Source of the DNA: JAJNBK01 sp035642715
Lineage (GTDB): Archaea > Thermoproteota > Nitrososphaeria > Nitrososphaerales > Nitrososphaeraceae
Length of the DNA: 8,908 nt
Direction: 5' to 3'
Assembly: GCA_035642715.1 (NCBI GenBank)
Contig: DASQRW010000038.1
Span: 1 to 8,908, forward strand
The notes beneath the pieces are model-generated. The model made no database searches and had not been told where the DNA came from. It saw only the letters and a list, made by a program, of their open reading frames with translations. Shown piece by piece: positions 1-5,933 of this stretch (its first letter is position 1; every line of letters starts with the position of its first letter). The translations under genes and the position numbers were made by a program.

Positions 1-1
1 A

Positions 2-598
2 ACACTTAGAAATGATGTAAGTACGCTGCAATTTCGAAAGCATGCACTCAAGAGAAATTTATACCAATTGAACAATAAGATAGCATCAACAACTAAACTC
101 TTGAATTCTCTTCGTATATCCTGTATAAGTGAAAGAAGAGAGATAGAAAATCTCTACAATGAAAAGGCAAAACTTGAGGCGATAGTAACAGGATTTAAGA
201 GCAGTAATGAAGAATATCTTAATAAAATCAGACAGGCAGCTTATGAAGAAGTGAAAAGTGTTTTAACAGATAGTAAATTACTTTTGGAATTTGCTACTCT
301 CTCAGTAATTGAATCATTGAGAACCAACCCTGAATTATATAATTTTGTGCTGTATAGTACTTCAATTAGAACTGCTTCTGCTACTACTTATGGCTCTAAC
401 TATCTTTCATTAATGTTGTCAGGACGACAGAATCAACAACAATCATTTAATGATACCTATACTACTTTGATATTAGAAGAGGCTGAAAAGCTTTACAATA
501 AGTTAATGACAGAATTGACAAATACGGTTATGGTAGCAACTGCAACTATTAGGGAATCATCATTATCGTTACCATCATATAATAACAACAGAAACTAA
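2..598 (+). CDS. Unrecognised coiled-coil protein, 5' end cut by window edge
   Basis: The frame is open from the first bases of the window to the TAA at 596-598, so the gene begins upstream of the window. The TTG at 68 is only the first usable internal start and probably not the true one. I do not recognise the family. The visible part (198 codons) starts with a basic, Gln/Asn/Lys-rich helix, continues with a Glu/Lys/Leu heptad-like stretch suggesting a coiled coil (roughly 20-60 residues after the TTG), then a helical segment rich in Leu and Ser, and ends in an Asn/Ser/Thr-rich tail. No transmembrane segment, signal peptide or metal motif is visible. Base composition matches the AT-rich neighbours. 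The next small frame starts within about 70 bases on the same strand, so the two may be co-transcribed. That it is coding is fairly sure; its function is unknown. Confidence 0.7.
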   Translation, partial: TLRNDVSTLQFRKHALKRNLYQLNNKIASTTKLLNSLRISCISERREIENLYNEKAKLEAIVTGFKSSNEEYLNKIRQAAYEEVKSVLTDSKLLLEFATLSVIESLRTNPELYNFVLYSTSIRTASATTYGSNYLSLMLSGRQNQQQSFNDTYTTLILEEAEKLYNKLMTELTNTVMVATATIRESSLSLPSYNNNRN

Positions 599-668
599 TT
601 CATGATATTAATAATACATATCAAAGAGAAGTTTGATATAATCAATCAGAAATTTATTGCAATGTCAA

Positions 669-919
669 ATGGATGATGATAAAAGGATGTATTATCTACA
701 AAACTATCGATAGATGATTATAATGCATTTCTTATACTAACCAAGTTAGAATATCAATCAGGATTCATTAAAGAAGAATGTACATCAGAATTACTGAGAT
801 TTACAACAAGACGTATACTAAGCCAAATTCTCAATGATCCAATATATCATTATCTAGAACAAGAACAACAACAAGAACTAAAGAAAGATCTAAACAATCA
901 TCAGCAGCAACCCATTTAG
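669..919 (+). pseudogene. Small hypothetical gene broken by one apparent base loss
   Basis: The frame ending in TAG at 917-919 is open back to 683 but contains no ATG, GTG or TTG; three consecutive in-frame stops (TGA TGA TAA, 674-682) lie immediately before it. In the neighbouring frame an ATG at 669 reads Met-Asp-Asp-Asp-Lys and then runs into the A4 tract at 681-684. If that tract had five A's, ATG 669 would continue directly into the long frame and give a protein of about 83 residues. That protein has the composition of a real one: an acidic start, a central amphipathic part (KLSIDDYNAF, later RFTTRRILSQ), and a Gln/Glu-rich C terminus. The family is not recognised. An alternative start at 602 in the final frame is blocked by the same stops. 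It could be a decaying gene, a sequencing indel at a homopolymer, or programmed slippage; the first two are more likely. Confidence 0.4.
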
Positions 920-942
920 CTATATTAGTGATGATAGCTAAA
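915..942. terminator. Inverted repeat between converging genes
   Basis: TTTAGCTAT at 915-923 is perfectly complementary to ATAGCTAAA at 934-942, with a 10-base loop: a 9-bp stem. It overlaps the TAG stop of the small plus-strand gene and lies about 35 bases beyond the stop of the minus-strand exporter. That position suits a bidirectional 3'-end signal. There is no strong T run after it on either strand, so termination is an inference from position and symmetry only. Confidence 0.35.
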
Positions 943-976
943 CGTCATGATAGTAAATCGGTCATGTCACCTTGTA

Positions 977-2332
977 TTAGTGCAATCTTAATAGTCGGAA
1001 TGACAGAATAAAAACAATGAATATTACTCCAGCACTAATTAGAAAAGTGGTTCCACCAATTAAACTATACAAAAAACCTCCAGCTGTTAGTCCGATGATA
1101 CTTGCAAGACTTGCAAAGCTACCCGCGACACCCTGTACTGCACCTTGATAAATAGTTCCCGCGCGCTTTGAAAGTATTGACATCACAGATGGCCACATAA
1201 GGCCATTACCAGCTGCAAACAATACAGCTGCCCCATAAACCAACATAATATTGTTTGATATCAACAAAGCAAAATTTGTACCTAAAATTACACTACCAAT
1301 AATTACTAATTTTTCTTCGGAGAATTTTTTCAATGCTCTACGTAGAATTGGACCTTGGACCAAAACCATCATGCCACTCAATACTGCAAAGAATATTCCC
1401 ATTTCAGATACTGTCCAACCTAAACCTGATATGGCATGAATAGGAAACGAAGTATAAAAGATGTTAAACCCAAGAAAAATTAAAAAATACAATAACAGCA
1501 TAAACGGAATAAATTTTAGGTTAAAAGCGGCCAGGAATTTAAGTCTCTTGGGATTTGAAGGCTTGTAACACTCCTTGCATTCAAATGCAAAGACTTTTGC
1601 AATACTTTCTCTTTGCTTTTCTGAAACTTCTATTACCGCGGAGGGTCTAGATTCTTTTAGAACAAGACTTATCACAGCTAAGGTGGCTAAGGAGAGAAAT
1701 AAGGCTGCCAGCACGGGTAATGTTTCTCCATAGATCGTTGCACCTAAAATCCCTGCCAATGCAGGTCCAACAATAAAGCCAAGATTTGATGATATTGCCA
1801 TCTTACCAAAGTTTTTGCTCCTGTTTTCATCCGATGAAACATCTGAAATGTAGGCATCAGCAACAGAAACATTGCCTCCGGTAAGTCCATCAATAGCTCT
1901 AGCAAAAAATAATACAGCTACCGGAAGAGATATGTAATCATTCCAATTATTGTAGAATTAATACTAAGGAGATTTTCAATAGGTAAATATAATGCAATAA
2001 GAAAAATAGTCCATCCAGCTAATGTTCCTCCGTGACTTGGGAGAAGAACCCTTTTTCTTCCATAAATGTCTGACCATCTCCCAAGAATTGGAGCCCCGAT
2101 GAGTTGAAAAGTAGGATATGTCGCAGCGAGAAGCCCATAGACTATAGGATTTCCACCAAAATCTGTGACTAAAAAGACAAGAAAAGGGAGATCATACTGA
2201 AACCCAGAGTCCCAATAAAATTGATTAATAATATAGGAAGGAGTGTAATTCGTTCCTTGTGTACACTTGTCAGATGCTATCCCTTACTTTCTTTTGTCTT
2301 GCAAAAAGATGTTTTATTTCAGGAGGAATCAT
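977..2332 (-). pseudogene. MFS drug/H+ antiporter-type exporter, coding frame shifted three times
   Basis: This minus-strand region encodes a 12-helix major facilitator exporter of about 450 residues, the usual length, but in four consecutive pieces. Piece 1 starts at ATG 2332 and ends at a stop at 2272-2270. Piece 2 is readable from 2276 to the stop at 2171-2169. Piece 3 runs from about 2193 to the stop at 1920-1918. Piece 4 is open from 1957 to the TAA at 979-977. Joining them gives a continuous MFS protein: the cytoplasmic motif A (LGRWSDIYGRKRVLL) is in piece 3, and the next helix with RAIDGLTGGN followed by GFIVGPALAG is in piece 4. The central loop carries Cys-x2-Cys (ECKEC). Each junction needs one extra base, and the three shifts together restore the starting frame. 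A shorter frame from ATG 1801 would lack the first four helices and is not a credible transporter. Substrate cannot be told. The gene follows the RHH regulator on the same strand and may be its target. Decay and consensus error are both possible. Confidence 0.8.
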
Positions 2333-2408
2333 GTGATTGCCTCCAGATATCTGATAACAGGTTGGTAATTGCTTCTGTGATGTATTTGTTAATCTTTACT
2401 TGAACCAT
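2319..2408 (-). CDS. Possible 29-residue leader peptide overlapping the exporter start
   Basis: ATG at 2408 opens a 29-codon frame (MVQVKINKYITEAITNLLSD and a short tail) ending in TGA at 2321-2319. It starts 17 bases after the RHH regulator's stop and overlaps the first codons of the exporter in another frame. Its helical, amphipathic look and position would suit a coupled leader peptide, but a chance frame of this length is common in AT-rich DNA. I see no ribosome binding site of its own. Treat as a weak candidate. Confidence 0.2.
   Translation of the reverse strand: MVQVKINKYITEAITNLLSDIWRQSHDSS
2340..2344 (-). promoter_or_regulatory. Shine-Dalgarno site of the MFS exporter
   Basis: GGAGG on the minus strand lies 7 bases upstream of the ATG at 2332. 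This supports 2332 as the exporter's start and means translation begins within a transcript having a leader, as expected if the exporter is read from the RHH regulator's promoter. Confidence 0.6.
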
Positions 2409-2425
2409 CTCAATATTTTCTCAAA

Positions 2426-3133
2426 TCAGCTGAGGATTAACTTATGGACATTTTCCTTGATTATATGAAGCTCATATACCTCTTCCTTTTTTACTATAAA
2501 GATTTGATCGTGTATTTCGAATAATTCTATAAGATCTTCTATTTCAGAATTTAACAAATTGTAGGTCTTGTACGCACAATACATCAATCCAGCAATTCTA
2601 TTGCTGTTGTATTCTTTCTCTAAAGCCAAGACCTCCGTTGGTAATGTCTTTTTGACCTCATCCATTAAAAAATCCATGCAGCATATCTGTTTGTTACCGG
2701 CACTCTTAACAACATTTTCTATTACTTTGCGGCAATACTTTAGGATATTTTTTTGGGTTTGGATTTGTACCTGCTGTGTTTTTTTAGCTTTTGGAGGAAA
2801 ATAAAAATATGGTTCAGCTGTCCCATTATACCAGTTGAGCTTCGACAGAAATTCAGTATAGTGATTATGCGGCGTGGAAAAGAAGCATCTGAACAGGTTT
2901 CCTTCTATGGCAAGCCTATCCATGGATTTTAGCATTCGCATAATAGATTCATCATCTGAATAGATTACTAGGTTATGCCTTCTAGGTACTACTGATCCCT
3001 GTCCTTTTAGCCATTTATCAACAGCATCTTTTACTATTGAATTTATAGAAACTCCTCTCTTATTTGCAATCTCACCCAATTGCTCATGAACCTGATCATC
3101 GAATCCTCTCACAATTAGTGTATGAGTCAACAA
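2426..3133 (-). CDS. Ribbon-helix-helix (CopG/Arc-type) transcription regulator with unknown C-terminal domain
   Basis: The N terminus is a clear ribbon-helix-helix DNA-binding domain: a short strand (about residues 4-10, HTLIVRG), helix A (11-26), the turn around GVSI, and helix B ending near WLKG at 44. Such proteins bind DNA as dimers, inserting the paired strands into the major groove of short repeated sites. The remaining 190 residues form a separate, mainly helical domain that I do not recognise; it contains Cys83, Cys134, Cys151, Cys152 and Cys186, an NPxY-free Tyr/Phe/Pro stretch near 104-113, and may sense a ligand or redox state (inference). No ATG is available: TTG at 3133 and TTG at 3130 are both possible, preceded by AAGGT, and the upstream frame closes at a stop nearby. 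The exporter follows on the same strand about 90 bases downstream, and repeated sites lie just upstream, suggesting self-regulation of a regulator/exporter unit. Confidence 0.8.
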   Translation of the reverse strand: MLTHTLIVRGFDDQVHEQLGEIANKRGVSINSIVKDAVDKWLKGQGSVVPRRHNLVIYSDDESIMRMLKSMDRLAIEGNLFRCFFSTPHNHYTEFLSKLNWYNGTAEPYFYFPPKAKKTQQVQIQTQKNILKYCRKVIENVVKSAGNKQICCMDFLMDEVKKTLPTEVLALEKEYNSNRIAGLMYCAYKTYNLLNSEIEDLIELFEIHDQIFIVKKEEVYELHIIKENVHKLILS

Positions 3134-3163
3134 TATGATACCTTACTGGCTACTATATATGGT

Positions 3164-3208
3164 TAGCGCTATCATGATAGCACTTATATAGCGCTATCAT
3201 GCTATCAT
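3164..3208. promoter_or_regulatory. Operator-like repeat cluster in the divergent promoter
   Basis: GCTATCAT occurs at 3168-3175, 3193-3200 and 3201-3208, and its inverse ATGATAGC at 3174-3181. The first pair makes the perfect 14-bp palindrome GCTATCATGATAGC (3168-3181). A longer 13-bp direct repeat TAGCGCTATCATG lies at 3164-3176 and 3189-3201. A TATA-like box, CTTATATA (3183-3190), sits between the copies and could serve either direction. Several half-sites in direct and inverted order are typical of ribbon-helix-helix operators, and the regulator gene begins about 30 bases to the left. Binding here would control both the regulator/exporter side and the divergent membrane protein. Confidence 0.65.
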
Positions 3209-3277
3209 AGTATATGAGAAATATAATTTGAATAAAAAAATCAATTATGAAGATAAAAACATAACAATAGATGGCTG

Positions 3278-3736
3278 ATGTCTATGAGTAGATTACGCGA
3301 TTATCTCTTATTTAATAGGAATATTCTTATTGGTTTTGTTGGCGCTTTTCTTACTGGTGCCATAAGTAGTCAAGCAATAGCAAGATTCACGTCCCCGCTT
3401 GTTAATTCTTTAATTTCCTTAATCGCTGAGTTGGGTGTATTCCTCACAATATTTGGTGTTCTATTCTATTTTGACAATAAAGCCAAGTTTATTGACGAAT
3501 GGGGGAAGCGACGGGAATCTGGAAAACTAAAGTGGGTTCTATTGAAACTAGCATCAACACTTTCAGTTGCAGAAATCGAATACAATACTGTAAAACCCGC
3601 TATCCACTTCTGGCTTCTTATTCTGGATTATCAACCTTTCATTGCCTCAACCATTGCAAGTTTTATTGCCATAATAGGATACCTTGCTGTTGCGGACTCT
3701 ATGGCATATCTTACTCGGTTGTTTAAAAAATCATAG
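3278..3736 (+). CDS. Small multi-pass membrane protein, function unknown
   Basis: A 152-residue protein with hydrophobic segments at about 16-36, 43-65 and 119-140, plus a less certain one at 105-118. A charged stretch rich in Lys, Arg and Asp/Glu (66-90) separates the first two from the rest. The short N terminus (SMSRLRDYLLFNR) is basic, which suggests it stays in the cytoplasm. No catalytic motif, cysteine pair or lipoprotein signal is visible, and I do not recognise the family. Starts at ATG 3278 or ATG 3284 are equally possible; neither has a good ribosome binding site. The gene is divergent from the RHH regulator and shares its promoter region with the repeat cluster, so it is a likely regulatory target. 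A membrane role next to an exporter gene hints at envelope or transport stress, but that is inference. Confidence 0.7.
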   Translation: MSMSRLRDYLLFNRNILIGFVGAFLTGAISSQAIARFTSPLVNSLISLIAELGVFLTIFGVLFYFDNKAKFIDEWGKRRESGKLKWVLLKLASTLSVAEIEYNTVKPAIHFWLLILDYQPFIASTIASFIAIIGYLAVADSMAYLTRLFKKS

Positions 3737-3856
3737 CGTAGTTTATAATAGTCCCATATCAATACTCTCTTTGCCTCCAATTCTAAACTAGGTTTATCAA
3801 TAATCTTCCGACAATGGGCAGTTGTAGGTCGTTTAGCATTTCTTTTGGTTATACAG

Positions 3857-3976
3857 CTATTGCCAGCAATAACCAGGTCTTCTATATCTTGCATAGATTT
3901 CGTGTTGAATTAGCTCTTCTTTTGAGTTAAATATAGTATCACATTCCTCACATCGGTAAGTGATAACATTTGTCAT
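3857..3976 (-). CDS. Possible 39-residue C2H2-like half zinc finger
   Basis: ATG at 3976 opens a 39-residue frame whose first 26 residues read like a classical C2H2 finger: YRCEECDTIFNSKEELIQHE, with Cys-x2-Cys-x12-His spacing and the usual aromatic and leucine positions. The expected second histidine 3-5 residues later is missing; the next possible ligand is a Cys near the C terminus. A frameshift (one extra base) would join it to a longer minus-strand frame that begins at 3894, but that continuation shows no finger ligands in the right place. Short C2H2 proteins are common in Nitrososphaerota. It may be a truncated remnant or a tiny gene with an incomplete site. Confidence 0.3.
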   Translation of the reverse strand: MTNVITYRCEECDTIFNSKEELIQHEIYARYRRPGYCWQ

Positions 3977-4148
3977 CTGACTGCTTTTACGTCAATACTA
4001 TTTCATATAAACTTTGATTCATATGTCAGCTCGTATATCTTGTATCAATCAGGATCATGAAAATGTAGTGATATATACACAAAGGCATGGAAAACACACT
4101 ACGATTACATGGTCGTATCAGTATGAAAGTTTTGTCAGGCCATAACAC

Positions 4149-4171
4149 TATATATATATATGTATATATAT
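4149..4171. repeat. Alternating TA tract
   Basis: Twenty-three bases of nearly pure alternating T and A, interrupted once by TG, in the intergenic space downstream of the FMN reductase. It is almost self-complementary and would melt easily. It may be simple slippage sequence; I see no flanking iterons or AT-rich unwinding cluster that would make it an origin. Confidence 0.7.
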
Positions 4172-4236
4172 CCTAGAGAGCAACAGTCATTGCATTAGAG
4201 TATTCTACAAGAAAATTCACTTAGACCCTATAGTCT

Positions 4237-4806
4237 CTAATAGGGAGTGCCTTTTGCCCTTTGGTTTTTGAAGGCTTCAATGTACCATTCAAATTCTGCA
4301 AGAAATTTTGAAACCCTTTTGTTATATGCTTCGTCGATTAGTCTGCCATCCTCACTAAATACCTTGTAGAGTCTTGGTATTGTGAAGGATGAAGATATGG
4401 ATGGAGCTCCTAGCTCTGCAAATATTAGCCTGAGGTGCTGCGCAGAATTTATCCCACCAAACATTCCTGGAGAATAAGAGACAATAGCTGATGGTTTGAA
4501 ATAATATTCCTCTAAAAAGTAATCCAATGTGTTTTTTATCGCACCGGAAGTACTTGCATTATATTCGGGAGTAACTGCAAGATATCCCTCTGCGTCATTT
4601 ATTTTGTTCCTAAGAGATTTCATTTTCTCTGAAGGGTCTACCATCTCCTTGTACATTCTATCAAGCAAAGGCAGATTTAGTTCGAGGGGATCGATAAAAA
4701 ATACTGTGTGGTTACGATCTTTCAATTTCTCCTCCATCCAGCGAGCAACTTTGATACCCTGACGATCACGCCTAACAGATCCGACTATTAATGCAATTTT
4801 GGCCAT
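4237..4806 (-). CDS. NADPH-dependent FMN reductase family flavoprotein
   Basis: A 189-residue cytoplasmic flavodoxin-fold protein of the NADPH-dependent FMN reductase family (relatives reduce quinones, azo dyes or chromate, or supply reduced flavin). The first strand leads into the FMN phosphate loop GSVRRDRQG (residues 9-17). The second signature, TPEYNASTSGAIKN (79-92), is the loop that binds the isoalloxazine ring and carries the family's PEYN and GAIKN elements. A Gly-rich turn, SPGMFGGIN (112-120), follows. Length equals the family norm. Start at ATG 4806 fits the beginning of strand 1. A TATA-like element at 4832-4841 (minus strand) would put transcription only a few bases upstream of ATG, although an AGGAAG lies at 4812-4817. 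It stands alone on the minus strand. Substrate cannot be told from sequence; family membership is secure. Confidence 0.93.
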   Translation of the reverse strand: MAKIALIVGSVRRDRQGIKVARWMEEKLKDRNHTVFFIDPLELNLPLLDRMYKEMVDPSEKMKSLRNKINDAEGYLAVTPEYNASTSGAIKNTLDYFLEEYYFKPSAIVSYSPGMFGGINSAQHLRLIFAELGAPSISSSFTIPRLYKVFSEDGRLIDEAYNKRVSKFLAEFEWYIEAFKNQRAKGTPY

Positions 4807-5159
4807 ATTCGCTTCCTAGTTAAAATTAACGTATATTAAATATCTACTGGAATCGGCGCATTATGACGACACAGACAACATTCAGAATGATTTAGAGAAA
4901 GATTGGAAGATCTAATCTTAGTACATCTCAAATGCCAATCAACTCAAGCTACTGAAAATATTCGAACCGAGGATAATAGGGATTAGCCAAATAGATTTCA
5001 ATCTTATTTTCATTTCTTATCGTAAATCTTACAAACAGAACCCATTGAAGAGTTTGAATCTTGTGCAGAAATCTTCAGTCCCCAATAGTTTTATGCTCTC
5101 GCCCCTTCTCGCTAGTTCTAGACTCCAAGGTATATAAGTTGGGTGCTAAGAGTTAAAGA
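4807..5159. other. 353-base intergenic region between divergent genes
   Basis: This separates the FMN reductase (minus) and the DUF2798-type gene (plus). It holds a TATA-like element for each near its own end (4832-4841 and 5129-5136). Between them I see no frame longer than a few dozen codons, no tRNA-like structure and no repeat worth naming. Confidence 0.5.
5129..5136 (+). promoter_or_regulatory. TATA box of a leaderless gene
   Basis: GGTATATA lies with its centre about 27 bases before the ATG at 5160. Archaeal transcription starts roughly 25-27 bases after the TATA centre, so the transcript should begin at or next to the start codon. No ribosome binding site is seen before the ATG, which agrees with a leaderless message. 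Confidence 0.6.
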
Positions 5160-5417
5160 ATGAGTAATGGAAAAAAGGTAACTAAACTTTCTAAGAAATA
5201 CTACACATTAGTATTTGGAGTGATAATGGGTTTTATAATGTCAGTGCTCACCTCTTTAGCCGTTACTATAATAAATATAGGAATCGTTCCAAATTTCTTT
5301 GATATGTGGTTCGGTATATTTTTGACGACATTATCAATTGGCTTTCCTATGACCATTATGATCACCCCATTTGTAAAGAATATTACAGACAGGATAACAA
5401 TTTCAGAGGCGGTATAG
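5160..5417 (+). CDS. DUF2798-type two-helix membrane protein
   Basis: An 85-residue protein with a basic N terminus (KKVTKLSKKYY) and two transmembrane helices at about 16-40 and 48-72. The pattern matches the DUF2798 family (PF11391): the helix 1 core FGVIMGFIMSVLTSLAV, the short link with Gly-x-x-Pro-x-Phe, a Trp at the start of helix 2, then GFPMTIMITPFV and a short charged end. Family members are about 75-90 residues and have no known biochemical role; both ends probably face the cytoplasm given the flanking Lys and Arg (inference). The gene stands alone and has a TATA box placed for leaderless transcription. Family assignment was made from memory of the motif pattern. Confidence 0.8.
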   Translation: MSNGKKVTKLSKKYYTLVFGVIMGFIMSVLTSLAVTIINIGIVPNFFDMWFGIFLTTLSIGFPMTIMITPFVKNITDRITISEAV

Positions 5418-5690
5418 CAAATCCTATCCCACTCTTTTCAATTTGGAGCTACAATTAGGACAGCAATTTCTCTATATTCTTTTCCACGGTTCATGTGATA
5501 GTACTTTAGTGACCTGTTTTGATTATTACCAGACATTGATGAGGAGGGAGAACCGAATTAGAGGTTTTTGATGTTTCGACGGTATCTATAACTATGATGC
5601 CCTCTGGATGCTCCGGGAGGGTGAGCCACGGGTGGTAATCACAGAGGTCACGCAGAAAGCGATGACAGAAACGACTAAATCCTGCGAGCG

Positions 5691-5697
5691 AAAGGAG
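5691..5697 (+). promoter_or_regulatory. Bacterial-type ribosome binding site before the isomerase fragment
   Basis: AAAGGAG lies five bases before the ATG at 5703. It fixes the start of the isomerase-family frame and shows that the fragment arrived with its original translation signal, as part of a bacterial operon rather than a random coding piece. Confidence 0.6.
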
Positions 5698-5702
5698 AAC
5701 CC

Positions 5703-5882
5703 ATGGAATACCTCACCGATCTGGTCACCAGGGTTCCCGAAGGAATTAGCCCCGTCAAAGTCGATGAATTGCGGACGGCAGAGGCAGTGCGCGCCGCTGA
5801 GCTTGCCAAAGCAGGGCATTTGGTCCGGCTCTGGCGCCCGCCGCTCGGTTCAGGCGAATGGCGCAGCATTGGCAAGATATAA
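5703..5882 (+). pseudogene. Muconolactone isomerase-family protein, N-terminal fragment (59 codons)
   Basis: The frame reads MEYLTDLVTRVPEGISPVKV, then a helix DELRTAEAVRAAELAKAGHL, then VRLWRPPLGSGEWRSIG. This is the opening two thirds of the muconolactone delta-isomerase family (PF02426): the first strand, the VPEG turn, the long helix with the Arg/Glu/Ala pattern, and the signature HLxRLWRPP...GEWR. Full-length enzymes have about 90 residues and act in the beta-ketoadipate pathway of aromatic breakdown; here the last strand and helix, usually about 30 residues, are missing and replaced by Lys-Ile-stop. A stable oligomer is unlikely, so I call it a fragment. Codon use is GC-rich, unlike every neighbour. 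There are no other aromatic-pathway genes nearby. The assignment to the family is strong; the specific substrate of the donor enzyme is unknown. A chimeric assembly join is an alternative to true transfer. Confidence 0.75.
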
Positions 5883-5933
5883 GGTATTTGCGACAAATTT
5901 TTTTACTATCATTGCTATGGATGTAGATTAACT

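Larger units (their letters stand above)
3737..4236. other. About 500 bases without a secure gene
   Basis: Between the membrane protein and the FMN reductase I find only a 39-residue half zinc finger on the minus strand (listed separately), a minus-strand frame that mostly mirrors the membrane protein gene, and an alternating TA tract. No tRNA-like cloverleaf, long inverted repeat or plausible longer frame was seen. The FMN reductase ends at 4237, so part of this stretch is its 3' flank. Confidence 0.5.
5590..5882 (+). other. GC-rich foreign patch of about 290 bp
   Basis: Base composition changes sharply here: my count gives 107 G+C of 180 in 5703-5882 (59%) and about 57% in 5597-5702, while both flanks are visibly AT-rich. 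The patch carries a bacterial-type ribosome binding site and a truncated isomerase-family frame. The left edge is vague (about 5575-5600); the right edge is abrupt at about 5877. No transposase, terminal inverted repeats or target duplication was found at the edges, so the route of acquisition is not visible. The piece before the isomerase may be the end of an upstream foreign gene, which I could not identify. Confidence 0.7.

Noticed and set aside
2221..2403. 60-codon plus-strand frame
   Set aside because: Antisense of the exporter's N-terminal coding region, whose frames join into MFS sequence.
3631..3894. 87-codon minus-strand frame
   Set aside because: Its last 35 codons mirror the membrane protein gene, the rest has no family features, and the better candidate here is the short zinc-like frame.
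4149..4171. TA tract as replication origin
   Set aside because: No iterons, no Cdc6/Orc1-box-like sites and no initiator gene nearby.
5592..5896. Two minus-strand frames in the GC-rich patch
   Set aside because: Long open frames are expected by chance in GC-rich DNA; both run antisense to the isomerase fragment and show no family features.
5608..5931. 107-codon plus-strand frame in the GC-rich patch
   Set aside because: It reads the isomerase fragment in the wrong frame; the frame from ATG 5703 has clear family residues and its own ribosome binding site. Only the part before 5700 might be the end of another foreign gene.
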